Part shown: positions 1-9,454 of the stretch, one piece after another
Layout: each line of letters opens with the position of its first letter
How positions within the stretch are numbered: position 1 is the stretch's first letter
From: Acidobacteriota bacterium
GTDB lineage: Bacteria > Acidobacteriota > Thermoanaerobaculia > Thermoanaerobaculales > Thermoanaerobaculaceae
Direction of reading: 5' to 3'
Assembly (NCBI GenBank): GCA_016213675.1
Contig: JACQZW010000031.1
Span: 1 to 64,000, forward strand
Length of the DNA: 64,000 nucleotides
Made by a program: the position numbers and the translations under genes
The notes under the pieces: model-generated
Seen by the model: the letters and a program-made list of their open reading frames with translations, nothing else
Database searches by the model: none
What the model was told of the DNA's origin: nothing

Positions 1-377
<377 letters not shown>

Positions 378-482
378 GAACCTGTGAACGCGGCCGGTTC
401 GCTGACGCGAACCGATCCGTGCGTTATTCGTCGTTGTGCAACTCGCTTGGCTTCCCAAGCAGGTGCACCGCACGCTCGATTT

Positions 483-496
483 AGTTTTCAAAGAAC
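483..496 (-). promoter_or_regulatory. boxA-like antitermination element of the rRNA leader
   Basis: On the minus strand this reads GTTCTTTGAAAACT, matching the boxA-type sequence found in rRNA leaders of many bacteria. It lies between promoter P2 and the 16S 5' end, where Nus-factor antitermination complexes load. Function is inferred from sequence and position. Confidence 0.7.
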
Positions 497-524
497 CTCG
501 ACTCGCCCCTCAAGGCGGACTAGC

Positions 525-553
525 AATTTAGTCCTGGTTGGCCAATCTGTCAA
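525..553 (-). promoter_or_regulatory. rRNA promoter P2
   Basis: On the minus strand, TTGACA (548-553) and TAAATT (525-530) are separated by exactly 17 nt. The -35 is a perfect sigma-70-type consensus. It is the promoter nearer to the 16S gene, about 150 nt upstream of it. Confidence 0.8.
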
Positions 554-611
554 GCCCCCCTGTTGCCTTGTCCCCTTCAAAGAGCGACCCGCGTCTCGCG
601 CGGGGACGCAC

Positions 612-640
612 TTTATAGAGCACTCGCGCAAACCTGTCAA
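612..640 (-). promoter_or_regulatory. rRNA promoter P1
   Basis: On the minus strand, TTGACA (635-640) and TATAAA (612-617) are separated by exactly 17 nt, followed by a GC-rich discriminator of the kind seen at stringently controlled rRNA promoters. It lies about 60 nt past the stop codon of the co-directional glycosyltransferase gene and forms a tandem pair with P2. Confidence 0.85.
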
Positions 641-699
641 GCCCTCGGCCGGGCGTGCCTCGCACGAGCCTGCGGCGGGAGAAGCCAGCAACCTTCGAA

Positions 700-1716
700 T
701 CAGGACTTTAGGGGGGAGTCCTGCTCGTTGGGCCAGCCGGCTTCGTGTTCCCTGCGGAGGTGCTCGACCAACTCGTATGCACGCGGCCTCGTCGAGGCCA
801 GCTCAGCGCGGGACCGCCGTACGTCTCCGAGATAGCCGAGTGCTGCGACGAACGCGCGCAGGAGCGATCCGTCGCGGAGGAGCGAGGAGCCCAGACGGAG
901 CGGCATCCAGGCAACGTGACTCCACCAGGCACGCCATCCCACAAGATGAACCCAGGTGAAGAGCAAGCGGTTCTTCTCGTAGTACTCCCTCACTTGGCGA
1001 ACCGTGAGTTCGTTGGCTACCGTGCGAGCGTGGTCGTGGAGCACCAAGCCATCGCCCGACTCAATCGACTCGAACCCGCGGCGACGCGCGATCCAGCCCA
1101 AGCCTGCGTCTTCCCAGTAGACCGGAGCGAGCATCTCGGGGAAGCCCCCGAGCTCGAGGAACTCGGCCCGTCGACAGACGAAGGCTCCCCCGCACGCGTA
1201 GGCAACGCGCCGAACGGTTCCCCGTGCGGGAGGCGGCATGCCGGCCCGGCCCGGAAACACGTGATCGAAAACGCCACGATGGAAGCGCGTCCGGATCGTG
1301 CTCTCGGGAAGACCCTCCTCCAGGTTGACGACGACCGGTGAGACGGCGAACACGTCGGGTCGGCGCTCCAGGATCTCGACCAGCGCGCGGAAGCATCCCT
1401 TCTCGACGTGCATGTCGTCGTTCAGGAAGAGCAGGTACTCGCCGCTGGCGTTTCGCGCTCCGGCGTTGGCCGTGACTGCGAAACCACTGTGCGTGGCACG
1501 TCGGAGGAGGCGGACAGGCCCTTGGGCTCTGCCAACGAGATCCTCGAGCGGTGGGAGGCCCTCGAGGCTCCCATCATCGACGACGATGACCTCTGCACCT
1601 CCCGGCAAGGAGCCGGCTTCCTCGAGCAATCGGGGCAAGTGCGGCGCGAAGATCTCGGCCGCGTTCCAGGCAGGAACGATCACCGAGAGGCGCACCGAGT
1701 GCTGGGCCAGCGTCAT
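700..1716 (-). CDS. family 2 glycosyltransferase
   Basis: A 338-residue inverting glycosyltransferase of the GT2 fold that would move a sugar from a nucleotide donor onto a cell-surface glycan; donor and acceptor cannot be read from sequence. The N-terminal half shows the GT-A signature: a first strand SVIVPAWN (11-18), VVDDGS (45-50) with the nucleotide-binding Asp pair, and LNDD (98-101) as the DxD-like metal site. WEDAGLGW (201-208) supplies the probable catalytic base in the ED pair. No transmembrane segment is evident before the C-terminal third, which is aromatic-rich and may be membrane-associated. The ATG start is chosen because a TATACT hexamer lies only 7 nt upstream, suggesting a leaderless transcript. 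It lies directly upstream of the rRNA promoters on the same strand. Confidence 0.85.
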   Translation of the reverse strand: MTLAQHSVRLSVIVPAWNAAEIFAPHLPRLLEEAGSLPGGAEVIVVDDGSLEGLPPLEDLVGRAQGPVRLLRRATHSGFAVTANAGARNASGEYLLFLNDDMHVEKGCFRALVEILERRPDVFAVSPVVVNLEEGLPESTIRTRFHRGVFDHVFPGRAGMPPPARGTVRRVAYACGGAFVCRRAEFLELGGFPEMLAPVYWEDAGLGWIARRRGFESIESGDGLVLHDHARTVANELTVRQVREYYEKNRLLFTWVHLVGWRAWWSHVAWMPLRLGSSLLRDGSLLRAFVAALGYLGDVRRSRAELASTRPRAYELVEHLRREHEAGWPNEQDSPLKS

Positions 1717-1723
1717 CTGTCCG

Positions 1724-1729
1724 AGTATA
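1724..1729 (-). promoter_or_regulatory. -10-like hexamer, leaderless start of the glycosyltransferase
   Basis: TATACT on the minus strand, 7 nt before the ATG at 1716. There is no Shine-Dalgarno sequence in between. It sits between purN's stop codon and the gene. Confidence 0.55.
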
Positions 1730-1737
1730 GGCGGGCG

Positions 1738-2391
1738 TCAGTTGGCCGAGGCAGGCCATGGACGGTCTACGTCGATCAACGGGTCAAACACCACCCGTCG
1801 GCCGTGCACGCGCCATCGCCGGGTCAACAGCATCCTCAGGGCGGTCGGGTAGGCGACGTGCTCCTGCTCCAGGATGCGATGGGCCAACGTGTCCGAGGTG
1901 TCGTCGTCAAGCACCGGCACGGTGCGTTGCAGGACGATGGGACCGGTGTCGCAGCCGGTGTCCACGAGGTGCACGGTACACCCCGACACCCTCACCCCGT
2001 ACTCCCACGCCTGCGCCTGCGCATCGACACCCGGGAACGACGGCAGGAGTGCGGGATGGATGTTCACGATCCGCGGCGCGTACCGGTCGATGAACACCGG
2101 CGTCAGCAACCGCATGTAGCCGGCGAGACAAACCCAGTGCGCCTCCACCTCGTCGAGCGCGGCGACGAGTCGTGACTCGTGCTCCTCACGCGGCATCCCC
2201 TTCGATGGGATCGCCACGGTCGGGATCCCGCGCTCCCGGGCACGGTCGAGGCCCCCCGCGTCGGCCTTGTTGGAGAGGACGAGGACGATCTCGGCCGGCA
2301 CTTCGCCCCGTGCGCAGGCATCGGCCAGGGCCACGAAGTTCGACCCCCTGCCAGACAACAGGACGGCAACGCGGGCAAGGTCGTCGCTCAT
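1738..2391 (-). CDS. purN: phosphoribosylglycinamide formyltransferase (PurN)
   Basis: GAR transformylase, the third step of de novo purine synthesis: it moves a formyl group from 10-formyl-tetrahydrofolate to glycinamide ribonucleotide in the cytosol. At 217 residues it is of normal family length. The phosphate-binding GRGSNF (14-19) and the catalytic set Asn110, His112 (in NIHPALLPSF) and Asp148 (in VDTGCDTGPI) are all present. The start is the ATG that overlaps purM's stop codon as ATGA, so the two are probably translationally coupled. A longer open frame upstream is only read-through of the purM region in another frame. It is the downstream member of a purM-purN pair. Confidence 0.95.
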   Translation of the reverse strand: MSDDLARVAVLLSGRGSNFVALADACARGEVPAEIVLVLSNKADAGGLDRARERGIPTVAIPSKGMPREEHESRLVAALDEVEAHWVCLAGYMRLLTPVFIDRYAPRIVNIHPALLPSFPGVDAQAQAWEYGVRVSGCTVHLVDTGCDTGPIVLQRTVPVLDDDTSDTLAHRILEQEHVAYPTALRMLLTRRWRVHGRRVVFDPLIDVDRPWPASAN

Positions 2392-3443
2392 GCCTGACCA
2401 CCCAGAAACCGCACGCCAGCGCCCGGCACCGTCCGGCCGACCACCCAGGCCGGCCCGTGCGGCGCCAGCGACTCGAGCACGCCGGCCAGGTTCTCCGGAG
2501 CGATGACCAGGATCATCCCCACGCCGAGGTTGAACGTCCGCCGCATGTCGTCTTCCGGAACCCCGGCGACTGCGCGGATGAGTCGGAACACCGGCGGTTC
2601 CACCCATGAGGACACGAAGATTTCGGCGCCCATCCGATCGGGCAGCGCCCGGGGCAAATTGTCAGGAATGCCCCCGCCGGTGATGTGGGCCGCGCTCCTG
2701 ACGAGGCCCGCGTCGATCAGCGGTCCCACCGCGGACACGTACGAGCGGTGCACGGCCAGCAGCTCTTCGCCCACGGTGTGGCCGAGCTCGGGAAGATGGC
2801 TCTCCACGCCGAGCGCGAGGATGTCAAAGAAGACCCTGCGGGCGAGCGAGTAGCCGTTGGTGTGGAGGCCGGACGAGGGCAGGCCGACCAGGAAGTCGTC
2901 GGCCTGCACGCTCTCCCGCCGCAACAACTGCTGCCGCCCGACTGCGCCGACGATGAACCCGGCCAGGTCGTATTCGCCGGGCTGGTAGAACCCCGGCATT
3001 TCGGCGGTTTCCCCACCGAGAAGCGCGCACCGGTTGGCCCGGCACCCGCGGGCGATCCCCTCGACCAGTCGCGTCGCGACTCGGGGATCGAGCTTGCCGG
3101 TGGCCAGATAGTCGAGGAAGAACAGCGGCCTCGCACCCTGGACGAGGATGTCGTTGACGCAGTGGTTGACCAGATCCTCGCCAACCGTGTCGTGGATGCC
3201 GGCCATCTGGGCGACCTTGAGCTTGGTTCCGACCCCGTCGGCCGAGGCCACCAGCACGAGCCCGTGTTCGTTCTCGGGCTCGAGGGTGAAGAGTCCACCG
3301 AAGCTGCCGATATCGGACAGGACGCCCGACGTGAAGGTGCTCTTAGCCAGCCGCTTGATCTCCGCGAGCGCCCGGTCTTGCGCGTCGATCGAAACACCCG
3401 CTCGTTCGTAGGTCAGCGACGTGGGCTTCTGAGGTTCCTTCAT
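2388..3443 (-). CDS. purM: phosphoribosylformylglycinamidine cyclo-ligase (PurM)
   Basis: AIR synthetase closes the imidazole ring of formylglycinamidine ribonucleotide with ATP, the fifth step of purine synthesis. The 351 residues match the family. The ATP-grasping glycine-rich segment and DGVGTK (69-74) plus HCVNDI (94-99) are the family hallmarks, shared with PurL. Its ATG is preceded 6 nt upstream by TACCCT, a TANNNT -10-like hexamer, and there is a 119-nt gap to the end of purF, so purM-purN probably form a transcription unit separate from purFLQS. The stop codon overlaps purN's start (ATGA). Confidence 0.95.
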   Translation of the reverse strand: MKEPQKPTSLTYERAGVSIDAQDRALAEIKRLAKSTFTSGVLSDIGSFGGLFTLEPENEHGLVLVASADGVGTKLKVAQMAGIHDTVGEDLVNHCVNDILVQGARPLFFLDYLATGKLDPRVATRLVEGIARGCRANRCALLGGETAEMPGFYQPGEYDLAGFIVGAVGRQQLLRRESVQADDFLVGLPSSGLHTNGYSLARRVFFDILALGVESHLPELGHTVGEELLAVHRSYVSAVGPLIDAGLVRSAAHITGGGIPDNLPRALPDRMGAEIFVSSWVEPPVFRLIRAVAGVPEDDMRRTFNLGVGMILVIAPENLAGVLESLAPHGPAWVVGRTVPGAGVRFLGGQA

Positions 3444-3449
3444 GCGCGA

Positions 3450-3455
3450 AGGGTA
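3450..3455 (-). promoter_or_regulatory. -10-like hexamer before purM
   Basis: TACCCT on the minus strand, 6 nt before the purM ATG. It is weaker than the other examples in the window because the central bases are CCC, but it fits the spacing pattern exactly. Confidence 0.4.
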
Positions 3456-3562
3456 GCAGAGGGACCACCCACGAGACGCGCGTCCAGACGAGGGGAAGGA
3501 GCCTTCCGACGATCTGGCCGGCTCGGACCCGGAGCCAACTCGCGACCGTTGGTTGCACCCTC

Positions 3563-4981
3563 TCAGCGCTTGTGCTTCTCGATGACCTCGGCGTGCTCCT
3601 GGTCAAGGACCCGATAGTCGAGGGAGAAGCACGCCGTGCAGAAGCTCTCGCTCGGGCTCGTCAGGCAGGAGAGCATGCCGGCCTCGGAGAGATAGCCGAG
3701 CGAATCGGCGCCGACGTAGGCCCGGATCTCCTCGACGGACTTCGCAGAGGCGATGAGCTCGCGGCGTTCGGGGGTGTCGATCCCGTAGAAGCACGGCCCC
3801 ACCGTCGGCGGCGAGCAGATCCGCAGATGGACTTCGCTGGCGCCGGCGGCCTTGAGCATCATCACGATCTTGCGGGACGTCGTGCCGCGCACAATCGAGT
3901 CGTCGACGAGCACGACCCGCTTCCCCTCGACCACCGAACGAACCGGGTTGAGCTTGATCTTGACGCCGAAGTGGCGGATCGACTGCCGCGGCTCGATGAA
4001 CGTCCGACCGACGTAGTGGTTGCGCACCAAGCCGAGGACGAAGGGGATCCCAGACTCGCGGGAGAACCCGAGCGCCGCCGGGACGCCGGAGTCGGGTACC
4101 GCCACCACGACATCGGCACGTGCGGGATGCTCGCGCGCCAGTTGGCCGCCCATCCGCTCCCTTGCCATGCCGACGTTCTCGCCGAAAACTTCCGAGTCGG
4201 GCCGCGCGAAGTAGACGTGCTCGAACACGCAGTGTGCGTGCGGGCCCGGCGCGGCCGGCCGCAGTACCCGCGGCTCCTCGCCGGACAGCTCGACGATCTC
4301 GCCGGGTCCGACCTGACGGACGAGACGCGCTTCGATCAGGTCGAAGGCGCACGTCTCCGAGGCGACGACCCACGCCTCGCCGAGCCTCCCGAGGACGAGC
4401 GGTCGGAAGCCGTGCGGGTCGCGGGCAGCGAACAGGCGGCCGTCGCACAGGACCGCCAGCGAGTACGCGCCGACCGCGGCGTCGAGCGTCTCGACCAGCG
4501 CCGCTTCGAGGGTCGGCGCCTTCGACCGCGCCAGCAGGTGGAGGAACACCTCGCTGTCCGACGTCGACTGGAAGATTGCCCCCTGCTGCTCGAGGTCGTG
4601 CCGGAGCCGAATCGCGTTGACGAGGTTCCCGTTGTGCGACAGCGCGAGCTGGCCACGGTGGGTCTTGGCAACCACCGGCTGGGCGTTGACGAGCGTCGAG
4701 TCGCCGGCGGTCGAGTAACGCACGTGTCCGACGGCGGCCCATCCGGACAACTGCTCGAGGCGCTCGCGGTCGAAGACGTCCGCGACGTGGCCCATTTCCT
4801 TGTAGGCCCGTAGCTCCCGGCCGTCGAACGCCGCGATGCCGGCCGACTCCTGGCCGCGGTGCTGGAGGGCGTAGAGACCCAGGTACACGAGGTTGGCGGC
4901 GTCGGGGTGGCCGAGCACGGCGCACACGCCGCACTCGTCGTGGAACCCGCCACGCGCCAGCCTCACGACGCTTCCAGCCAT
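3563..4981 (-). CDS. purF: amidophosphoribosyltransferase (PurF)
   Basis: Catalyses the committed step of purine synthesis, glutamine plus PRPP to phosphoribosylamine. The 472-residue product begins with a 16-residue propeptide that ends before Cys17 (CGVCAVLGH), the N-terminal nucleophile of the glutaminase domain once the propeptide is removed. The C-terminal phosphoribosyltransferase domain carries the PRPP loop [14 protein letters not shown]. Cysteines in [15 protein letters not shown] and FCTACF match the ligands of the [4Fe-4S]-containing, Bacillus-type PurF, so an oxygen-sensitive cluster is likely. The ATG lies inside the last codons of purL. The open frame continues far upstream through purL, but that part is a shadow. 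Purine nucleotides are expected to feed back on the enzyme. Confidence 0.96.
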   Translation of the reverse strand: MAGSVVRLARGGFHDECGVCAVLGHPDAANLVYLGLYALQHRGQESAGIAAFDGRELRAYKEMGHVADVFDRERLEQLSGWAAVGHVRYSTAGDSTLVNAQPVVAKTHRGQLALSHNGNLVNAIRLRHDLEQQGAIFQSTSDSEVFLHLLARSKAPTLEAALVETLDAAVGAYSLAVLCDGRLFAARDPHGFRPLVLGRLGEAWVVASETCAFDLIEARLVRQVGPGEIVELSGEEPRVLRPAAPGPHAHCVFEHVYFARPDSEVFGENVGMARERMGGQLAREHPARADVVVAVPDSGVPAALGFSRESGIPFVLGLVRNHYVGRTFIEPRQSIRHFGVKIKLNPVRSVVEGKRVVLVDDSIVRGTTSRKIVMMLKAAGASEVHLRICSPPTVGPCFYGIDTPERRELIASAKSVEEIRAYVGADSLGYLSEAGMLSCLTSPSESFCTACFSLDYRVLDQEHAEVIEKHKR

Positions 4982-7155
4982 CGCAGCGCCTCCTCGCGCA
5001 GCAGATTCAGACCCGACACCGACTCGTCGAGCAGGACCCGTGTCCCGCACCGGAATCCCAGCGAGCCACCGCCGGCCACGCCCAGACGGGTTATCGGCAG
5101 CCCCTCGCACGCGCGCACGACCGCACTCTCGAAGTCGGCCGGCACGGCGATCAGGTAGCGTCCGCTCCACTCGCCGAACAGCGCCCTGACCAGCGAGTGG
5201 CCGGACGGGATGGCGAGGTCCGCGCCGACTGCGCCACGACTCATCTCGATCGCCGCCACGACGAGGCCGCCGTCGGAGACGTCCTTGGCCGCCACCAGTC
5301 CCAGGCGGACGAGGTCGCGCACCACCGCGGCCGCGGCTCGCTCGGCCCCGTACTCCACCGGGGGCACCGGGCCGACCTCGAGGTCGAGCACCACCTGCAT
5401 GTACCGACTGGCGCCCAGCTCGCCCTCCAGCGGGCCGAGGAGGAAGACCGTCTCCCCGGTCTGCCAGTGCCCGCGCGGACGGTGCCGGACTTCCGGCACG
5501 AGGCCGACCATGCCGACCGTGGGGGTCGGGAGGATCGCGGCCCCCGACGTCTCGTTGTAGAACGACACGTTCCCCGAGACCACCGGCGTCCCGAACTCGC
5601 GGCAGGCCTCGGCCATACCGTCGACGGCGGAGACGAACTGCCCCATGACCTGCGGGTTCTCGGGAGAGCCGAAGTTGAGGCAGTCGGTGATCGCAACCGG
5701 CTCGGCGCCGACGCAGGCGAGGTTGCGTACCGCCTCGGCGACAGCGTTGGCCGCACCCCAGAACGGGTCGAGCCCGCATGCCAGGGAGTTGCAGTCGGTG
5801 GTGGCCGCAATGCCGATCCGCGTGCCGGGAATCGTGACCAGCGCGGCATCCGCCCCGGGCCCGACCACCGTCGCGCCCCCGACCGACTGGTCGTACTGCT
5901 CGAAGACCCTCCGGGCGCTCGCGAGCTGCGGTCCGGCCAGGAGCATCCGCAGGTCGGCCGCCCAATTGCGGTTGGTCAGCTTGGGAAAGGTCACGAGGGG
6001 CGCCGGTTCCGGCGGCACGTGCGGTCGGTCGTAGCGCGGCGCATCGTCGACCAGTGGCCCGACCGGCAACTGGAACGCAGGGCGGCCCTCGAAGGTGGCC
6101 ACGACCTCGGTGCCCTCGATGACCGTGCCGATCTCGCAGGCATCCAAACCCCAGGTGCGACAGATCGCGAAGACGCCGTCGAGGTTCTCCGGCGTGACCA
6201 CCAACAGCATGCGCTCCTGGGACTCTGACAGCATCAGCTCGTACGGGGTCATCCCCTCGGTCCGCACCGGCACCCGCGAGAGGTCGAGCGCCAGGCCCGC
6301 CCCGGCACGAGCGGCCATCTCGAAGGCCGACGAGGTGAGCCCCGCCGCGCCCATGTCCTGGATGCCGACGACCAGGCCACTCGCCATGATCTCCAGGCAG
6401 CACTCGATGAGCAGCTTCTCCGTGAACGGGTCGCCGACCTGGACCGTGGGGCGCATCTCCGACGCGGTCTCGTCGAAGGTGTCCGAGGCCATGGTCGCGC
6501 CGTGGATCCCGTCGCGACCGGTCCTGGACCCGAGGTACACGATCCGGTTGCCCACTCCGGAGGCGTGGGCGAAGAAGATCCCGTCGCGCCGCGCCACCCC
6601 GACGCACATGGCGTTGACCAGGATGTTGCCGTTGTAGGAAGGATGGAAGTCGAGCTCCCCGCCGACCGTGGGCACCCCCACGCAGTTGCCGTAGTCGCCG
6701 ACCCCGCGGACGACGCCGTCGACCAGGTGCTTCATCCGCGGAATCCGCGGGTCACCGAAACGCAATGAATCCAGGAGCATGACCGGTCGCGCGCCCATGG
6801 TGAAGACATCACGCAGGATGCCGCCCACGCCAGTCGCCGCGCCCTGGTAAGGCTCGATGAACGATGGGTGGTTGTGTGACTCCATCTTGAACACCACCAC
6901 CCATCCCGCCCCGACGTCGACGATTCCGGCGTTCTCGCCGGGGCCCTGCAGGACCCGGGGTCCGCTGGTCGGGAAGCGCGAGAAGTGCACGCGCGACGAC
7001 TTGTAGGAGCAGTGCTCGGACCACAGCGCGGCGAAGATCCCCAGCTCGGTGAGGTTGGGCGTCCGGCCGAGCACCGAGAGGATCCGCTGGTACTCGTCCG
7101 CCGTGAGACCGTGCTCGCGGGCGAGCTCGATCGTTGCGCGGCTGTCCCAGTTCAT
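4963..7155 (-). CDS. purL: phosphoribosylformylglycinamidine synthase, large subunit (PurL)
   Basis: The ATP-dependent synthetase subunit of FGAM synthase, fourth step of purine synthesis. It is the small-type PurL (730 residues), which needs separate PurQ and PurS, both encoded immediately upstream. The family segment LWSEHCSYK (44-52) with catalytic His48 is present, as are the repeated AIR-synthase-like ATP domains (for example LLDSLRFGD and AITDCLNFG). The ATG overlaps the purQ stop codon (ATGA), and the 3' end overlaps the purF start by 19 nt, so purS-purQ-purL-purF read as one coupled unit. Confidence 0.97.
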   Translation of the reverse strand: MNWDSRATIELAREHGLTADEYQRILSVLGRTPNLTELGIFAALWSEHCSYKSSRVHFSRFPTSGPRVLQGPGENAGIVDVGAGWVVVFKMESHNHPSFIEPYQGAATGVGGILRDVFTMGARPVMLLDSLRFGDPRIPRMKHLVDGVVRGVGDYGNCVGVPTVGGELDFHPSYNGNILVNAMCVGVARRDGIFFAHASGVGNRIVYLGSRTGRDGIHGATMASDTFDETASEMRPTVQVGDPFTEKLLIECCLEIMASGLVVGIQDMGAAGLTSSAFEMAARAGAGLALDLSRVPVRTEGMTPYELMLSESQERMLLVVTPENLDGVFAICRTWGLDACEIGTVIEGTEVVATFEGRPAFQLPVGPLVDDAPRYDRPHVPPEPAPLVTFPKLTNRNWAADLRMLLAGPQLASARRVFEQYDQSVGGATVVGPGADAALVTIPGTRIGIAATTDCNSLACGLDPFWGAANAVAEAVRNLACVGAEPVAITDCLNFGSPENPQVMGQFVSAVDGMAEACREFGTPVVSGNVSFYNETSGAAILPTPTVGMVGLVPEVRHRPRGHWQTGETVFLLGPLEGELGASRYMQVVLDLEVGPVPPVEYGAERAAAAVVRDLVRLGLVAAKDVSDGGLVVAAIEMSRGAVGADLAIPSGHSLVRALFGEWSGRYLIAVPADFESAVVRACEGLPITRLGVAGGGSLGFRCGTRVLLDESVSGLNLLREEALRWLEAS

Positions 7156-7853
7156 GCGACCTCCACCAGCCCGCGGATGATGGCCAGGCCGTCGCTGCCG
7201 CCGAGCAGGCTGCCGACCCGCCGCTCGGGGTGGGGCATCATGCCGAGCACGTTGCCGTCCGCATTGACGAGCCCGGCGACGTCGTTGAGGGCGCCGTTGG
7301 GGTTGACGCCTTCGCCCGGCCGGCCGTCCTCATCGCAGTAGCGCAGGGCCACCGCGCCCTGGCTCTCGAGCCAGTCGACAACCTCCGGTTCGGCGAACCA
7401 GTTGCCTTCCTTGTGAGCGATCGGCAACCGGAGCACTTTGCCCTTCCGCAGGTGCCTCAGCATAGGCACGTCGGTGCGCTCGACGCGCAGGAACACCTCC
7501 CGACAGATGAAGCGCAGGGTCCGGTTCATCAACATCGCGCCCGGCAGCAGGCCGACCTCGAGGAGGATCTGGAACCCGTTGCAAATGCCCAGCACCGCAC
7601 CGCCGTCAGCGGCGTGGCGCCTGACCGCCTGCATGACCGGCGAGTGCGCCGCCATAGCACCGGCCCGCAGGTAGTCGCCGTACGAGAACCCTCCCGGCAG
7701 GATCACGGCCGCACAACCGCCCAGGTCGTGGCTGGCATGCCAGACCGGCGCGGCCTCGCCGCCGGCCACCTCGACCGCCGCCATGGCGTCGCGATCACAG
7801 TTGGAACCCGGGAAGACGACCACTGCCACCCGGGGACGCCGGGCCCCGCTCAT
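7152..7853 (-). CDS. purQ: phosphoribosylformylglycinamidine synthase, glutaminase subunit (PurQ)
   Basis: Class I glutamine amidotransferase that feeds ammonia to PurL. Catalytic Cys91 sits in GICNGFQ (89-95), and the His-Glu pair is in PHPE (207-210). PGSNCDRD near the N-terminus and [13 protein letters not shown] are PurQ-specific. The 233 residues are normal for the family. Both ends overlap neighbours: the start with purS (ATGA) and the stop with purL (ATGA), which favours equimolar synthesis of the three-subunit enzyme. Confidence 0.96.
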   Translation of the reverse strand: MSGARRPRVAVVVFPGSNCDRDAMAAVEVAGGEAAPVWHASHDLGGCAAVILPGGFSYGDYLRAGAMAAHSPVMQAVRRHAADGGAVLGICNGFQILLEVGLLPGAMLMNRTLRFICREVFLRVERTDVPMLRHLRKGKVLRLPIAHKEGNWFAEPEVVDWLESQGAVALRYCDEDGRPGEGVNPNGALNDVAGLVNADGNVLGMMPHPERRVGSLLGGSDGLAIIRGLVEVA

Positions 7854-8089
7854 GGGACGCGCACCTCGAAGTCCTCGATGACGGGGTTCGAGAGCAGGTC
7901 GCGTGCCGCCGCCTCGACCCGCGCGCGGACGCTTTCGGCGTCGCCGCCCTCCACCTCGAGCAGCATCAGCTTGCCGACCCGCACCCGGCTCACCTCGGCG
8001 AACCCGAGCCCGGTCAGGACCCGGCGGATCGCCTCGCCCTGCGGGTCGAGGACCTCCTTCTTCAGTTGGACGCGCACCTCAACGAGCAT
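7850..8089 (-). CDS. purS: phosphoribosylformylglycinamidine synthase subunit PurS
   Basis: Small (79-residue) PurS subunit that bridges PurL and PurQ and helps channel ammonia. It is recognised by the pattern V-x-V-x-L-K-x-E-V-L-D-P-Q-G near the N-terminus and by the VRVGKLMLLEVEG segment. I place the start at the ATG at 8089, because GGAGG lies 4 nt in front of it. A second ATG four codons earlier (8101) would put that Shine-Dalgarno sequence inside the gene. First gene of the purSQLF unit; 95 nt separate it from the metallohydrolase gene upstream. Confidence 0.92.
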   Translation of the reverse strand: MLVEVRVQLKKEVLDPQGEAIRRVLTGLGFAEVSRVRVGKLMLLEVEGGDAESVRARVEAAARDLLSNPVIEDFEVRVP

Positions 8090-8184
8090 TTCGCCTCCCA
8101 CCTCGGCTCATCCCGAACGCCCTCGAGCCCGCCACCCCGACGATCTCGTGGACGTCCTTCGCCGTCGGGCTCCCCCGCCCGGAA

Positions 8185-9003
8185 CTACCCGACCGCCGCC
8201 CTGCCATCGGCCCCGAACAACGGAAGCTGCCCGACGCCCGCCAGCGCCTGTCCGACCTCGACCACGAGTGGCCGGTCGCGTCGCGCGATCTCGACGTTGA
8301 CGCGCGACCCGGCCAACGGCCGCGCCAGCTCCTCGCCGGCCAGGTCCGGGCGGTTGTTCTCCTGCGAAAGGTGCATCGCCACGACCAGCTCGAGGCCATC
8401 GTGCGCCAGCCGCTCGATCGCGGCCCGGGCCTGGCCGTTCGACAGGTGTCCCGTGCTCGAGGCGATGCGCCGCTTCAGCGCCCACGGGTACGGTCCGTAC
8501 CGCAGCAGGTCCGCATCGTGGTTGGCCTCGAGCAGCAGCCCGTTGCAGGCGGCCAGTTGCTCCGCGAGCGGATCGGTCACCGTCCCTGTATCCGTTACCA
8601 AGGCGACCCGGGTCCCTCGGTGACTGAACACGAACCCGACGGGCTCCCGCGCGTCGTGGCTGGTCGCGACCGGGAGAATCTCGAGACCGCCGATCCTCAA
8701 CGCGCGGCCTGCGCGCATCGAGCCCTCCACGGCGGGGACGCGTCGGAGCGCACCTGCGGTGCCCTCGCTGGCGAGCACCGGCAGCGGGTGCCGCCGCAGG
8801 AGGACCTCGAGCCCGCGGATGTGGTCGTCGTGCTCGTGCGAAACGATGACGGCGTCGAGGCAGTCGACATCCAGTCCGACCTCGCGCAGGCGCTTCTCGA
8901 GCTGGCGGAGGCTGATGCCGCAGTCGACGAGCACCCGGGTCCCGTCGACCTCGACGACGGTCGCGTTGCCGGAAGAACCCGAGGCGAGGATCGACAGCCT
9001 CAA
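8185..9003 (-). CDS. MBL-fold metallohydrolase, WalJ/YycJ type
   Basis: A 272-residue metallo-beta-lactamase-fold hydrolase. The metal-binding signature is SHEHDDH (55-61), with a downstream His at the LPVATSHD segment and an Asp in LVTDTGTV. The opening LSILASGSSGNAT is typical of the YycJ/WalJ group, linked in Firmicutes to the WalRK regulon and to exonuclease-like DNA repair. The substrate here is unknown. The start appears to be TTG at 9003, placed just past the stop of dut, because no ATG or GTG precedes the conserved first strand. It is co-directional with dut and the M16 peptidase. Confidence 0.85.
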   Translation of the reverse strand: MRLSILASGSSGNATVVEVDGTRVLVDCGISLRQLEKRLREVGLDVDCLDAVIVSHEHDDHIRGLEVLLRRHPLPVLASEGTAGALRRVPAVEGSMRAGRALRIGGLEILPVATSHDAREPVGFVFSHRGTRVALVTDTGTVTDPLAEQLAACNGLLLEANHDADLLRYGPYPWALKRRIASSTGHLSNGQARAAIERLAHDGLELVVAMHLSQENNRPDLAGEELARPLAGSRVNVEIARRDRPLVVEVGQALAGVGQLPLFGADGRAAVG

Positions 9004-9004
9004 C

Positions 9005-9454
9005 CTACGCTCCCGTCGACCCGAAGCCCGCGGCGCCGCGAGCGGTCCCGGGCAGGATCTCGCGTGGGAAGAACTCGGCCCGGACCACGGGCGCCACGAC
9101 CAACTGCGCGATGCGATCGCCCCGTCGCACCGTGTAGGGCGCCCCCGAGAGGTTGACGAGGACGACCATCACCTCCCCGCGGTAGTCGCTGTCCACCGTC
9201 CCCGGCGCGTTGGCGACCGTCACGCCGTGATGCAGGGCCATCCCCGAGCGGGGGCGCACCTGCATCTCGAACCCGTCGGGCACGGCGACCACGAGGCCGG
9301 TCGGGACCGCGACGCGAACCCCCGGGTCAAGCACCAGGTCGCTCGCGACGGCGGCGACCACGTCGGCGCCTGCGGCGCCTGCCGTGGCGTAGGACGGGAG
9401 CGGGAGTCCCTCCGCGTGGGGCAACCGGAGAACGGCGACGTCGACCCGGCTCAC
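9005..9454 (-). CDS. dut: deoxyuridine 5'-triphosphate nucleotidohydrolase (dUTPase)
   Basis: Hydrolyses dUTP to dUMP and pyrophosphate, keeping uracil out of DNA and supplying thymidylate synthesis. All five motifs of the trimeric family are present in 149 residues: AGADV (28-32), RPRSG (67-71), [14 protein letters not shown] (82-95) with catalytic Asp88, GDRIAQLVV (112-120) and the Phe-containing tail GAAGFGSTG (140-148). The GTG start at 9454 overlaps the stop codon of the M16 peptidase gene and has AGGAGAG upstream. The much longer open frame continuing upstream is a shadow of the peptidase gene. Confidence 0.95.
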   Translation of the reverse strand: MSRVDVAVLRLPHAEGLPLPSYATAGAAGADVVAAVASDLVLDPGVRVAVPTGLVVAVPDGFEMQVRPRSGMALHHGVTVANAPGTVDSDYRGEVMVVLVNLSGAPYTVRRGDRIAQLVVAPVVRAEFFPREILPGTARGAAGFGSTGA

